DNA of 64,000 nucleotides from Pseudarthrobacter enclensis (GTDB taxonomy: Bacteria > Actinomycetota > Actinomycetes > Actinomycetales > Micrococcaceae). Shown piece by piece: positions 8,585-17,062 of this stretch (position 1 is its first letter; each line of letters starts with the position of its first letter). Where the stretch lies: positions 1 through 64,000 of the forward strand of contig NZ_JAUSRE010000003.1 in the NCBI RefSeq assembly GCF_030811655.1, written 5' to 3'. The position numbers and the translations under genes were made by a program. The notes below the pieces were generated by a model. That model was not told the origin of the DNA. It worked only from the letters and a program-made list of their open reading frames with translations, and ran no database searches.

Positions 8585-9832
8585 TCCGTAGAGATCATTC
8601 CGTGAATCCATGGAAACCTTGACGTCCGGTCGCTCCAAGATCACGAGGCCACCGATTTGGTAGTCATTGTACAAATGGCATCCTGTGGGAATCTGTTGGA
8701 TGGCTGATACGGGAAAATGGGTGGGATCCGGACGCCCCAGGCTTTGCACGTTAACCATGGCTGCAGAAGCTGCAATGACAACAGCCGCAACGGCACCTTG
8801 ATTAAGCATCTTTCGGCGGCTTCTAAAGTACTGGAGCAACTTCGGAGGGGCCCCAGCCGCCAAGACCGGAAGGGAGAGGAAGAGCAATATGGGAAGGATT
8901 CGATATGCCGCGAAGGATGCGCACAGGGTGGCGGACAGCACCGCCACTGCGACAGGGTCCCGACGTCGAATCGAGACCAAAAGAGCAATGACACCAGCCG
9001 CGAGAACCAACAGCTGGAGGGGATCTCCGGGATCGAAAGCCTGCCACTCCTTGATGTTGGACGACTCGTTCTTTACAAGGAGTGTCTGCCCTACAATTCC
9101 CACCCCGTATGGCGTAAAGAAGCAGCACATGGCAACCGTCAGGCTGGCTGTCACAAACCGGATTGCCTGCCAACGTTCACTTCGACTCGCAAGAATCCCA
9201 ATAGTCGCTGCCCCACACACCAGAGCCCCGAGTAGCGCAGCAGCATGCAAATTCGCCCACATCGTCGTCACGACAGCGAGCCATACCAGGACGCAGACAG
9301 GACGGGCGGCCACCCGAAGGCGCCCCAGGAGGAGGACGATCACAAGCATCGCGCTGTAATCCACGATCTGGGGCCTTGCAGTGATCCAGGTTGTCGCCAT
9401 TGCACCTCCGACGAAGAGCACATAACCAGCCACTACGGGGTTGGCGCCCAGTTGGCGAGCTTGGAATAGAACCAAGCCCCCGATTAACGCAACGAAGATA
9501 GAGGACACAATGGCAGTTCCCGCCAAGCCAAATGCGAGATATGCACCGCCAAGGACGACGTTGAAACCCCAGGCATTCAGCGTCCACGGCTCCCCCGCGG
9601 CCGTCCAGGAAAAGGGATCGCGCGTCGGGAGGGACCTTGTGGCCATAGTCAGCACGCCCGTACGGATTGCCCAGAAGGTATCAGACTCAGCGAAGTTTTC
9701 AGCACGAATCAGCACTAAAGGCAAAAATGCGAGCCACGCAAGTAACCATGGAGTTCTACGCTCAGCAACCTGGATATCACTTTGGCTCGCCGGTACTCGG
9801 AGCGTATCCTCGCGACTTAAGATCCATCTCAT
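8396..9832 (-). CDS. Polytopic membrane protein, GT-C-glycosyltransferase-like
   Basis: About 478 residues with 9-11 membrane helices followed by a soluble C-terminal domain (about 385-478, containing CHLYNDYQIGGLVILE). The N-terminal extracytoplasmic loop has ESDTFWAIRTG then RDPFSWTAAGEPWTLNAW. That layout recalls uncharacterised actinobacterial GT-C-fold proteins, but no family is assigned with confidence. The ATG at 9832 is preceded by GGAGG at 8 nt, so it is preferred over the ATG at 9859. It is the only minus-strand gene in the glycan island, divergent from the gene at 9962 and convergent with, overlapping by 189 nt, the acyltransferase gene. Confidence 0.75.
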   Translation of the reverse strand: MRWILSREDTLRVPASQSDIQVAERRTPWLLAWLAFLPLVLIRAENFAESDTFWAIRTGVLTMATRSLPTRDPFSWTAAGEPWTLNAWGFNVVLGGAYLAFGLAGTAIVSSIFVALIGGLVLFQARQLGANPVVAGYVLFVGGAMATTWITARPQIVDYSAMLVIVLLLGRLRVAARPVCVLVWLAVVTTMWANLHAAALLGALVCGAATIGILASRSERWQAIRFVTASLTVAMCCFFTPYGVGIVGQTLLVKNESSNIKEWQAFDPGDPLQLLVLAAGVIALLVSIRRRDPVAVAVLSATLCASFAAYRILPILLFLSLPVLAAGAPPKLLQYFRSRRKMLNQGAVAAVVIAASAAMVNVQSLGRPDPTHFPVSAIQQIPTGCHLYNDYQIGGLVILERPDVKVSMDSRNDLYGSARVDKSLETVAGRGDLDSALQGADCALVPPDTGLAAYLEASPLWSIAFSEPAGSLFVRKGE

Positions 9833-9961
9833 AGGAGATTCCTCCACTGTCTCTGCCATAGAGGCTGGCCTCTTCGCAGATAACGTATTTCCCCAGTCAT
9901 GCCCTGCGCCCTGTTGGCAATCATATTCCCTACACTACGGATAGCTGGTTCGACCTTGAGA

Positions 9962-10828
9962 ATGCGCCCTGTTCTAAACAAAGATCAATTTTCTGCACGC
10001 TATCCCACATTCATGAAGGGTGCCCTGGTTCTTGCGTGGGTATACGGCATCTTCACAGTTCTATACAAGATATGGGTTTCGATCGGCACTGGTTGGCTCG
10101 GCTGGGATGCACACGCGTATTGGCTTGCCGCTCGCGGTGATATGGCCTACAGCCGTTCCGGTGGCGAGGTTGACGCCTATCTTTACTCGCCGGCATTCGC
10201 CACGGTCATCCACCCGATGGCCACGTTGGGCTGGCCGCTCTTCTATGCACTCTGGGTCATGTTGCAGTCATCGGCACTGGTGTGGCTTCTCAAACCGTTG
10301 AAGCTGAGGTGGTCCGCACCCCTCTTCTTGGCCAGTGTTCCCGAGCTGATCAATGGGAACATCTTCATTCTCCTCGCCATGTGTGCGGTCCTAGGGCTCA
10401 CGAAGCCGGCCCTTTATTCCTTTGCCCTCCTCACTAAGATCACCCCCGGAGTCGGCCTTCTTTGGTTTGCAGGGCATCGGAACTGGCGTTCCTTGGCCGA
10501 AGCTGCGATAGCTACCCTATTAGTCACCACCTGTTCCTACTTGCTGAGCCCCACAGAGTGGGATGCATGGCTGCAGTTCTTACTCAACCATCACGACGGC
10601 AGTCCGGACGGGCTAGCCGGCTTGGTGGTGCGCTTCCTTCTCGCGGCCGCACTCGTGCTGTACGGGGCCAAGAAAGACATGGCATGGCTGATCGCGCCCG
10701 CCATGGTCATAGCTTCGCCCATATTTGATTTTCCAGTTTTAACTCTATTGACAGCCATTCCCCGGTTATCTTTAGGTTCACAAAGCCGCACTGACCAAAA
10801 TCTTCGAGTTAAGGTACCAGTCACGTGA
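9962..10828 (+). CDS. Short GT87 (DUF2029)-like membrane protein
   Basis: About 288 residues with 7-8 membrane helices. WLGWDAHAYWLAARG and DAYLYSPAFATVIHP match the first extracytoplasmic loop of GT87 mannosyltransferases, with the candidate catalytic Asp in GWDAHAYW. ELINGNIFILLAM and LLTKITPGVGLLWF are family landmarks. It is shorter than the 455-residue paralogue at 2544. The start is uncertain: ATGs at 9899, 9962 and 10013 are in frame and none has a clear ribosome-binding site. The stop overlaps the start of the next gene (GTGA), so the two are translationally coupled. Confidence 0.72.
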   Translation: MRPVLNKDQFSARYPTFMKGALVLAWVYGIFTVLYKIWVSIGTGWLGWDAHAYWLAARGDMAYSRSGGEVDAYLYSPAFATVIHPMATLGWPLFYALWVMLQSSALVWLLKPLKLRWSAPLFLASVPELINGNIFILLAMCAVLGLTKPALYSFALLTKITPGVGLLWFAGHRNWRSLAEAAIATLLVTTCSYLLSPTEWDAWLQFLLNHHDGSPDGLAGLVVRFLLAAALVLYGAKKDMAWLIAPAMVIASPIFDFPVLTLLTAIPRLSLGSQSRTDQNLRVKVPVT

Positions 10829-12720
10829 ACAGCCATGCGTCGCAATCACCCGGGAGCAACCTCATCGTGAAAGTATCGAAGCGTACTTTCACCGCTGGCA
10901 CGGAGCGAACTCTCCTCGGCATCCTCCTATCTGGCACGGCCCTGCTGTATGCGTGGGGCCTGGACCAAAACGGGTGGGCCAATTCGTACTATTCAGCGGC
11001 GGCTATGTCCGGGGCGGAGGATTGGACTGCTTTTCTGTTCGGCTCGTCGGATCCTGCTAACGCAATAAGCGTGGACAAACCGCCAGCGGGTCTCTGGCTG
11101 ATGGCGTTGTCAATACGCGTGTTCGGCCTCAGCCCTTGGAGCATCTTGCTGCCGCAGGCGTTGATGGGCGTCCTTAGCGCTTATTTGTTGTTTCGCCTTG
11201 CCCGTACCTACCTTGGCCCTACCCCAGCTCTCGCCGCTTCCTTCCTCCTCGCCATTACGCCTGTGGCAACTGTGATGTTCAGGTTCAACAACCCTGACGC
11301 CCTGCTTTGCCTTGTGATGATAGGCATCGCGCATACGACACTGAAGTCCATTGACCGCAACAACAGCCGGTGGCTTATTGCAGCAGGGGGATTGGTTGGA
11401 TTCGGGTTTCTTACAAAACAATTGCAAATTGGTTTGATTGTCCCGGCCATGGTGGTTACGTACCTTGTCTTTGCGGGTGGCAAACTCACGATCCGGCTGT
11501 TGCGGCTTGGATGCGCGGGACTTGCCGCCGCAATCACGGGGGGATGGTGGTTGATCCTGGTGCAGTTGACGGACCATGCTTCCAGGCCATTCATCGGCGG
11601 ATCCTTCACCAATAGTGCCGCTGAGCTCACCCTCGGCTACAACGGGCTGGACCGGCTAACCGGACAGGATGCCGCAAGCAGCGCTACGAAAGGCGCATGG
11701 GGTTCCGTGGAAACGCTCGATCCCGGCCTGCAACGTTTCCTCCAGCCTGATTTCTCTGGACAGTTCGGCTGGTTTCTTCCGCTTGCTGTTGCGGGATTAG
11801 TCATTTCGATCGTGCAACTCCATCGCCGTCAGGGCCCGCGCCCCTACCGCACATTTCTTGTGTTCAACATTATTTGGTTAGCAGTAGCCCTCATCTTGAT
11901 CGCCTTTATGTCGGGGATTGTGCATCCCTATTACGGGCTCACGGCCGTGCCACCAATCTGCGTCCTAGCTACCGTCGCCCTAAGGACTTTCCTACGGGAA
12001 GGACTCTCCGGGCCTCGGCGCGGGCTGGCAGTGGCCACCCTAGTGGCAAGCGCGTTGTTCGCATACGTAACGGCGGTACGATCCGCGGACGACTTCCCTG
12101 GATTGCCCCTGGTCGTGCTGCTTCTATGGGCGGTGACCATCGGCTTATATGCACTCAACGTTCAGCACGCGTCATTTCACCGTATCTCCGCCTCATTGCT
12201 AACATTCACTCTCCTTTTGGGCCCGGTTCTCTGGAGCTTGAATACCATCTTCACGGGCCATATTGGAGCCGCTGTCTCGGCAGGCCCCGCCACACTCGGG
12301 TTGAAGGCAGATGACCCCAGCAGGCAGCGGCTCAATCCGGAGGATCCCCAAGCTGTCGTCGCGCTCATGCTCGGCGATATCCCGGCACCGGGAATCTTGG
12401 CTAAGTTGAAGAACGACAACCTAGCAACATGGCCGGCTGCAATCGTCGGCTCGGAGTCTGCAGCAAATTACCAGATGGAAACCGGACGTCCGATCATGGC
12501 CCTCGGGGGTTTTACTGGTTCCGACCCATTCCCCACAATGGATGAGTTCACCAACTTGGTCGGGGACGGGAAGATCGGAGCTCTCGTTATTCAGAACCTC
12601 CCTCCAGTAACTGCCGAAGGCCGAGGAGATGCGGCTCGTATTGTCGCTTGGGTGCGGCATCATTACAGTGCCCAGATGATTGATGGCGCAGAATTCTACG
12701 ATCTCGCAGTCAGCCGTTGA
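10825..12720 (+). CDS. GT39/ArnT-like membrane glycosyltransferase
   Basis: A 631-residue GT-C enzyme of the PMT/ArnT type, transferring a sugar from polyprenyl phosphate to an extracytoplasmic acceptor. The N-terminal loop WANSYYSAAAMSG and the SVDKPP motif (Asp84, then KPP) mark the catalytic face, followed by about a dozen membrane helices. A soluble C-terminal domain (about 480-631) resembles the extracytoplasmic domain of YkcB-like proteins. The GTG start overlaps the previous stop as GTGA. Probably the main transferase of the island, fed by the GT2-GtrA protein; acceptor unknown. Confidence 0.85.
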   Translation: MNSHASQSPGSNLIVKVSKRTFTAGTERTLLGILLSGTALLYAWGLDQNGWANSYYSAAAMSGAEDWTAFLFGSSDPANAISVDKPPAGLWLMALSIRVFGLSPWSILLPQALMGVLSAYLLFRLARTYLGPTPALAASFLLAITPVATVMFRFNNPDALLCLVMIGIAHTTLKSIDRNNSRWLIAAGGLVGFGFLTKQLQIGLIVPAMVVTYLVFAGGKLTIRLLRLGCAGLAAAITGGWWLILVQLTDHASRPFIGGSFTNSAAELTLGYNGLDRLTGQDAASSATKGAWGSVETLDPGLQRFLQPDFSGQFGWFLPLAVAGLVISIVQLHRRQGPRPYRTFLVFNIIWLAVALILIAFMSGIVHPYYGLTAVPPICVLATVALRTFLREGLSGPRRGLAVATLVASALFAYVTAVRSADDFPGLPLVVLLLWAVTIGLYALNVQHASFHRISASLLTFTLLLGPVLWSLNTIFTGHIGAAVSAGPATLGLKADDPSRQRLNPEDPQAVVALMLGDIPAPGILAKLKNDNLATWPAAIVGSESAANYQMETGRPIMALGGFTGSDPFPTMDEFTNLVGDGKIGALVIQNLPPVTAEGRGDAARIVAWVRHHYSAQMIDGAEFYDLAVSR

Positions 12721-12785
12721 TCATACCCACAGGGAGCATTGCGGGCTGCAACCAACAGTTCCGATCCTCCCCGCGCATACAACAA

Positions 12786-12816
12786 AAGCCCGCCCCGCCA
12801 GCGGCGGAACGGGCTT
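12786..12816 (-). terminator. Terminator of rplM-rpsI
   Basis: AAGCCCG (12786-12792) pairs with CGGGCTT (12810-12816), enclosing an inner CCGCC/GGCGG stem. The adjoining AACAAAA on plus gives UUUUGUU on minus. It lies just after the rpsI stop and also faces the 3' end of the GT39 gene. Confidence 0.8.
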
Positions 12817-12830
12817 CTGTGCAAGCGAAT

Positions 12831-13337
12831 TCAGCGCTTGGAGTACTGCTGGGCCTTGCGGGCCTTCTTGAGACCGGCCTTCTTACGCTCGATGACACGG
12901 GCGTCGCGGGACAGGTAACCGGCCTTCTTCAGGGTCGGCCGGTTGTTCTCCACGTCGATCTCGTTCAGCGAACGGGCGATGCCGAGGCGCAGTGCGCCGG
13001 CCTGGCCGGAGATGCCACCACCGTGAATACGGGCGATGACGTCATAGGCGCCTTCGAGATCGAGGATCTTGAAGGGCTCGTTGACGTCCTGCTGGTGCAG
13101 CTTGTTCGGGAAGTAGTTCGCCAGCTCGCGGCCGTTGATGGTCCACTTGCCGGAGCCCGGCACAACGCGGACGCGTGCAACGGCTTCCTTGCGGCGGCCA
13201 ACAGCTGCGCCGGCAACGGTCAGTGCCGGGCGCTCCTTCTTGGGAGCAGCTTCAGCAGCGGAGCTCTCAGAGGTGTAGCTGGTCAGGTTTTCCTCGGCCT
13301 CGGGGGCCTCGGTGGTCAGTTCTTCGTTCTGAGCCAC
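12831..13337 (-). CDS. rpsI: 30S ribosomal protein S9
   Basis: Small-subunit protein whose C-terminal tail reaches the P-site tRNA; it ends with the conserved SKR. The conserved core [17 protein letters not shown] starts near residue 47. It is preceded by an acidic Ala/Glu-rich N-terminal extension of about 40 residues, giving 168 aa against roughly 130 in E. coli. The GTG start has an AAGGAG site. Second gene of rplM-rpsI, 39 nt downstream of rplM, with its own terminator after it. Confidence 0.98.
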   Translation of the reverse strand: MAQNEELTTEAPEAEENLTSYTSESSAAEAAPKKERPALTVAGAAVGRRKEAVARVRVVPGSGKWTINGRELANYFPNKLHQQDVNEPFKILDLEGAYDVIARIHGGGISGQAGALRLGIARSLNEIDVENNRPTLKKAGYLSRDARVIERKKAGLKKARKAQQYSKR

Positions 13338-13376
13338 GATTCTCCTTGTATTAAGTAAGTTGTTTGGTGGCCAGGA

Positions 13377-13820
13377 CTACTGGGCGACCTGGGTGATTTC
13401 GAAAGTCTTGGGCTGCTGGGCGGCGTGCGGGTGCTCGGCACCGCGGTAAACCTTCAGCTTGCCGAGCTGCTGGGCAGCCAGGGAGTTCTTGGGGAGCATG
13501 CCCTTGATGGCCTTCTCAACGGCGCGGACCGGGTTGGTTTCCAGCAGTTCCGCGTAGTTGACGGAGGTCAGGCCGCCCGGGTAGCCGGAGTGGCGGTAAG
13601 CACGCTTCTGCTCCAGCTTGGCGCCGGTCAGGGCTACCTTCTCAGCGTTGATGATGATGACAAAGTCGCCCATGTCCATGTGGGATGCGAAAGTGGCCTT
13701 GTGCTTGCCGCGCAGCAGGATTGCGGTCTGGCTTGCAAGACGACCAAGGACAACGTCGGTGGCGTCAATGACGTGCCACTGGCGGTTGATATCGCCGGGC
13801 TTCGGGGTGTACGTACGCAC
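13377..13820 (-). CDS. rplM: 50S ribosomal protein L13
   Basis: Early-assembly large-subunit protein. 147 residues from the GTG at 13820, giving the usual [15 protein letters not shown] start. [16 protein letters not shown] and [13 protein letters not shown] are conserved. A GAGG site sits 8 nt upstream of this GTG, and the longer upstream reading is not supported. First gene of rplM-rpsI, transcribed from the promoter at 14027-14056, so the leader is about 200 nt. Confidence 0.98.
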   Translation of the reverse strand: MRTYTPKPGDINRQWHVIDATDVVLGRLASQTAILLRGKHKATFASHMDMGDFVIIINAEKVALTGAKLEQKRAYRHSGYPGGLTSVNYAELLETNPVRAVEKAIKGMLPKNSLAAQQLGKLKVYRGAEHPHAAQQPKTFEITQVAQ

Positions 13821-14026
13821 GGTGTTTGCCTCGTTCTTGTTCTGGCGTTCTTGTTTAGGTGTCGCTAGCTCGCGCACCTACTGTCTGCGCGCTACCGGAA
13901 CAGAGGTGAGGGCTCTATGTAACCAGTCATCCTGAAGTTCCGAATGTGCACGTTGAGTAGTTATCCTGCAACCGGATTCTCAAGCGGGCACGCACCATCG
14001 GAACGGGACACGCACAACGACTACCA

Positions 14027-14056
14027 AGATTAGCGCGTCAGGTGGTTCAGGGTCAA
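14027..14056 (-). promoter_or_regulatory. Promoter of rplM-rpsI
   Basis: On minus, TTGACC (14051-14056), an 18-nt spacer and TAATCT (14027-14032) make a good housekeeping-sigma promoter. No gene lies between it and rplM. The predicted leader of about 200 nt leaves room for autoregulation, but no known leader fold was recognised. Confidence 0.65.
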
Positions 14057-14114
14057 AATGGGGTAGCCAACGACCACTGGGGGCGTGCCGGCTCAACCAA
14101 TACAGGGAGATGCA

Positions 14115-14780
14115 GTGTTGTCAGCGGGGAACGGGGACTCCACTAGCCTGCTCTTAGTCCTTGGGGCCGGCCTTGCAGGCGCCTTCGTCTCCCCCGTCGC
14201 CGAGGCACTCATTGCAAAACTCCTTCCGCGACTAGGCACCGTTCCCGCGCCACGCGTTCGCATTGCGACGGCGGCACTCACCGGCGTCGCCTGCGCCGCC
14301 TTTGCGTTGCATTTTGGAATTACTTCCAGCCTTCCGGCGTTTATATTCCTTGCGGTCATCGGCTCGCAGCTGGCCCGGATCGATGTGGCGCTCCATTTGC
14401 TGCCCAATCCCCTTGTATTGATACTGCTGGCCGGTGGTCTTTTATTGCTTTTGCTGCCAGGACTAACTGATAAGCAGTCTGACGAATGGCTTCGTGCGGC
14501 TCTCGGAGCCGTCATTTTGTTTGCCGCCTATCTGATTTTGCGACTAATTTCCCCCGGAGGCATCGGTATGGGTGACGTGAAGCTGGCAGCACCAGTCGGC
14601 CTTTACCTGGGGTACCTAGGTTGGACCCAACTGCTCTACGGGGGCCTGCTGGGCTTCGTTCTCAACGGTGCTGTCACGGTGCTGGTACTGCGGGTAAAAG
14701 GCCGGGAACAAGCTACAGAAGTACCGCATGGCCCCTCCATGCTGGGCGTTTTGGCAGCGATTGCACTCTTCACCAACTAG
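14115..14780 (+). CDS. Prepilin peptidase (A24 family, TadV/CpaA type)
   Basis: Aspartyl membrane protease that cleaves the class III signal of Flp pilins and TadE-type pseudopilins at the cytoplasmic face. About 221 residues with 6-7 membrane helices. The two catalytic aspartates are in ARIDVALHLLPN and GGIGMGDVKL. There is no N-terminal methyltransferase domain, as usual for Tad systems. The GTG at 14115 has AGGGAG 5 nt upstream; the earlier GTG at 14085 has its G-run too close. It is the only such gene in the window, so it probably serves both tad loci. Confidence 0.9.
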   Translation: MLSAGNGDSTSLLLVLGAGLAGAFVSPVAEALIAKLLPRLGTVPAPRVRIATAALTGVACAAFALHFGITSSLPAFIFLAVIGSQLARIDVALHLLPNPLVLILLAGGLLLLLLPGLTDKQSDEWLRAALGAVILFAAYLILRLISPGGIGMGDVKLAAPVGLYLGYLGWTQLLYGGLLGFVLNGAVTVLVLRVKGREQATEVPHGPSMLGVLAAIALFTN

Positions 14781-14864
14781 GCATCTTCATTTCAATCCCC
14801 CAGCCCTTCCGCGGCATCCAGCGTCGGCTTCCAAGTAGCCGGCAGGGTACCCGCGCCCCTTTCT

Positions 14865-14923
14865 GAGTACTGCCCACATCTTTCGAGTACGTATTTTTGC
14901 CTCCCACGCTAAAAGTCGAGTAC
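14865..14923. repeat. Three GAGTAC boxes upstream of the first pilin gene
   Basis: GAGTAC occurs at 14865-14870, 14885-14890 and 14918-14923. Two copies are preceded by TCGAG-type context (TTCGAGTAC, GTCGAGTAC). Spacings are 20 and 33 nt, so the first two would lie on nearly the same helix face. They could be activator or repressor sites for the tad-1 promoter, or chance. Confidence 0.3.
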
Positions 14924-15007
14924 CACTACGCATTGTTGGTCAATAGCGTCCAGTGACAATCTCTTCTTAGCGAAGTCCAGCCGCTAGGATTTATGGGGGC
15001 AGCTGGA

Positions 15008-15047
15008 AATTCGTTGAAATCAAAATATCAATTCATTTCACCGAATT
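15008..15047 (+). promoter_or_regulatory. Inverted repeat abutting the ribosome-binding site of flp-1
   Basis: AATTCGTTGAAAT (15008-15020) and ATTTCACCGAATT (15035-15047) match as a 13-bp dyad with one mismatch around a 14-nt AT-rich centre. The AAGGA Shine-Dalgarno begins right after the right arm and the ATG is at 15060. As RNA it could be a stability or translation-control hairpin; as DNA, an operator. The low GC stands out in this genome. Confidence 0.6.
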
Positions 15048-15059
15048 AAGGACACTAAA

Positions 15060-15254
15060 ATGACTTCTCTCATGGTCTCGATGATGGCATTCGTCGCCGG
15101 CGTCAAGGATCGCTTCACTCGCGAGGAAAATGGCGCCACCGCCGTCGAATACGGCCTCCTGGTGGCGCTCATCGCAGCAGTGATCGTGGTTGTGGTTGCA
15201 ACCCTTGGCACTCAGATCAATGCGGCGTTCGGCAAGATTTCCGGCGAGCTCTAG
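15060..15254 (+). CDS. flp: Flp/Fap-type pilin 1 of tad locus 1
   Basis: Small type IVb pilin of 64 residues. A short basic leader ends in Gly before ATAVEYGLL, so the prepilin peptidase would cut at NG|ATAVEY. The conserved Glu+5 and Tyr+6 are followed by a single hydrophobic helix (LLVALIAAVIVVVVATLG) and the short hydrophilic tail TQINAAFGKISGEL. An AAGGA site precedes the ATG. It is 4 nt upstream of a near-duplicate pilin gene. Confidence 0.93.
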   Translation: MTSLMVSMMAFVAGVKDRFTREENGATAVEYGLLVALIAAVIVVVVATLGTQINAAFGKISGEL

Positions 15255-15258
15255 TCCA

Positions 15259-15450
15259 ATGTCTGGTCTCACGTTGCGGTTTCTGCTGCTCCTCAAGACC
15301 TGGAAAGCCGGCGTTCATTCAGAAAAGGGCGCAACTGCCGTTGAGTACGGGCTCCTGGTCGCACTGATCGCCGCGGTGATCATTGTGGTCGTTGCAACGC
15401 TTGGCACGCAGATAAACACAGCTTTCAGCTCCGTTTCCTCCCAACTCTGA
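15259..15450 (+). CDS. flp: Flp/Fap-type pilin 2 of tad locus 1
   Basis: 63 residues. The mature part ATAVEYGLLVALIAAVI is identical to that of the preceding pilin, with cleavage expected at KG|ATAVEY. The leaders (SGLTLRFLLLLKTWKAGVHSE here) and C-terminal tails differ. This points to tandem duplication. It starts 4 nt after the first pilin's stop, so it is cotranscribed and probably translationally coupled. A strong stem-loop follows it. Confidence 0.92.
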   Translation: MSGLTLRFLLLLKTWKAGVHSEKGATAVEYGLLVALIAAVIIVVVATLGTQINTAFSSVSSQL

Positions 15451-15467
15451 CGTGACGACACATCCTC

Positions 15468-15516
15468 GGGCGGGTGAACAGGGAGGCAACCAAATTGCTG
15501 GCCTGTTCACTCGCCC
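15468..15516 (+). other. Stem-loop between the pilin genes and tadE of locus 1
   Basis: GGGCGGGTGAACAGG (15468-15482) pairs with CCTGTTCACTCGCCC (15502-15516) at 14 of 15 positions, the exception being a possible G-U pair. The loop is 19 nt. The following TTGGTGGTTC is not a good U-tract. This suggests a leaky terminator or a 3'-end stabiliser for pilin mRNA rather than a full stop, since tadE and later genes lack another obvious promoter. Confidence 0.65.
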
Positions 15517-15593
15517 TTGGTGGTTCTCAAGAAAAAGTTCCCCCGGCCGCTGCATGTCGATGGCCGGCCTTCACAGAATCTGGTCACATCATC

Positions 15594-16037
15594 ATGAAGA
15601 CTCGTTCCACTCGAAATATTCGGCGGCGCCGCCGGCGTGAAGCCGGTGCTGTTGCGGTCGAGTTCGCGTTAGTTCTTCCGATTTTCCTGGCCCTCGTCCT
15701 GGGCATTGCTGAGATGGGACGGGCATTCAACATCCAAGTCTCGCTGAGCGAAGCTGCTCGTCAGGCATCGCGGTACGCGGCCGTCCACTGCTCTGAACCC
15801 GGATACTCACAAACGAACGCGCAGGCGTCAGGTGTAGCAGCCGCTCCTTCTGTGCCTCTGACGAACGCGAACATTGCCATCTCGTACACAGGCACTGGCT
15901 CGTGCGCTGACGGCAATGACGTCTCGGTCAGCGTCAGCTACACAACTCCGTGGATGACGGGCTTTCCCAACATGATTCCTGGGATGCCGGCCAGCCTCAC
16001 CATTCAAGGCAAAGGTGTCATGAGATGCGGCGCATGA
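15594..16037 (+). CDS. tadE: TadE-like pseudopilin, locus 1
   Basis: Minor pseudopilin of the Tad pilus. 147 residues. An Arg-rich leader (NIRRRRRREAG) ends at Gly before AVAVEFALVLPIFL, the G-xxxx-E-F motif processed by the prepilin peptidase. One membrane helix and an extracytoplasmic domain follow, with Cys near HCSEP, GSCADG and MRCGA. ATG 15594 is the start closest to the leader. No clear Shine-Dalgarno is seen, so the start is moderately sure. The stop overlaps the tadG ATG as ATGA. Confidence 0.85.
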   Translation: MKTRSTRNIRRRRRREAGAVAVEFALVLPIFLALVLGIAEMGRAFNIQVSLSEAARQASRYAAVHCSEPGYSQTNAQASGVAAAPSVPLTNANIAISYTGTGSCADGNDVSVSVSYTTPWMTGFPNMIPGMPASLTIQGKGVMRCGA

Positions 16038-17041
16038 AGAAAACGGGCTCTGAGCGCGGCGTCGTTGCCCCTCTGACAGCGCTCGTTATGGTGTTCCTGC
16101 TGGGTATGGCAGCCTTCGCGGTCGACGTTGCCACCATGTATTCCGAGCACGCGCAACTTCAAAACGGTGCCGACGCTTCGGCACTCGCCATCGCGAAGGA
16201 GTGCGCCAAGTCGGCAACGCCCTGCGCTGCCAATCAATCCGCTGCAGCAGTCGGGTACGCCAACGGCAACGCATTGGATGCACACAGCAATGTTCTTAGC
16301 GCTATAGCGGATGCCTCGGCCGCAACCGTCGACGTTACCCTGCAGTCGCAGGACCCCGACGGGGGTAACCACTTCTCTCTTCAGTTCGCCAGGGCTATAG
16401 GAATTCCGACAGCAGACATCCAGGCTTCCGCTTCTGCAAAGTGGACCTATCCGAGCAGCGGCAAGGGATTTCCTCTGGCGTTCTCGCAAAGCTGTTGGAA
16501 CCTGGGCCCGGCAACGCCCGCGGGAGGCGACGTACAAAAGATCACGTGGAAGCCCGGGACACCGTCCTGCACCAACGCTTCCGGCCTCACTGTTCCGGGC
16601 GGCTGGGGATGGTTGGACGATGCCTCAACGGATCCCTGCACCGCCGTTACTTCCATTGGTGACTTCACCACGAGCAATCCCGGCAATAATCCGCCTACGA
16701 CTTGCCAAACCATCCTCCAAGGCTGGAAAGACACGCTCCTGGCTGGCGGGACCGTAAAGGTCACCTTCCCCATTTTTGATACGGCCTCCGGCAGCGGCAA
16801 CACGGGCGTATTCCACATCGTGGGGTACGCAACGTTCAGCATCTGGGGCTGGCATTTCGGAAATGCTGCCGGGCCATACGAGTTCCGTGACACAGCCACG
16901 GATCCTGGCATGAACGCAACCCTGGCCTGTTCTGGTGGAAACGATCGCTGCATCATCGGCCAATTCGTCGAATACTCAACCTCCGGCGGAGGCGGCGGTG
17001 GAGCGGACTTCGGGACAGACAGTGTCTCACTCATCAAATAG
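16034..17041 (+). CDS. tadG: TadG-like pilus assembly protein, locus 1
   Basis: About 335 residues. The N-terminal Tad-domain helix SERGVVAPLTALVMVFLLG continues into DVATMYSEHAQLQNGADASALAIA, the usual TadG N-terminal signature. A large extracytoplasmic domain follows. TadG anchors or caps the pilus in the envelope in other Tad systems; its role here is inferred. Near its C-terminus is a Gly-rich SGGGGGGAD stretch. The ATG at 16034 overlaps the tadE stop; an ATG at 16025 is possible. Confidence 0.85.
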   Translation: MKKTGSERGVVAPLTALVMVFLLGMAAFAVDVATMYSEHAQLQNGADASALAIAKECAKSATPCAANQSAAAVGYANGNALDAHSNVLSAIADASAATVDVTLQSQDPDGGNHFSLQFARAIGIPTADIQASASAKWTYPSSGKGFPLAFSQSCWNLGPATPAGGDVQKITWKPGTPSCTNASGLTVPGGWGWLDDASTDPCTAVTSIGDFTTSNPGNNPPTTCQTILQGWKDTLLAGGTVKVTFPIFDTASGSGNTGVFHIVGYATFSIWGWHFGNAAGPYEFRDTATDPGMNATLACSGGNDRCIIGQFVEYSTSGGGGGGADFGTDSVSLIK

Positions 17042-17062
17042 GAACCAAGTTAGGGGAATACA

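Noticed and set aside
14085..14114. Earlier GTG start for the prepilin peptidase
   Set aside because: Its G-run is only one base from the codon; GTG 14115 has a properly spaced AGGGAG.
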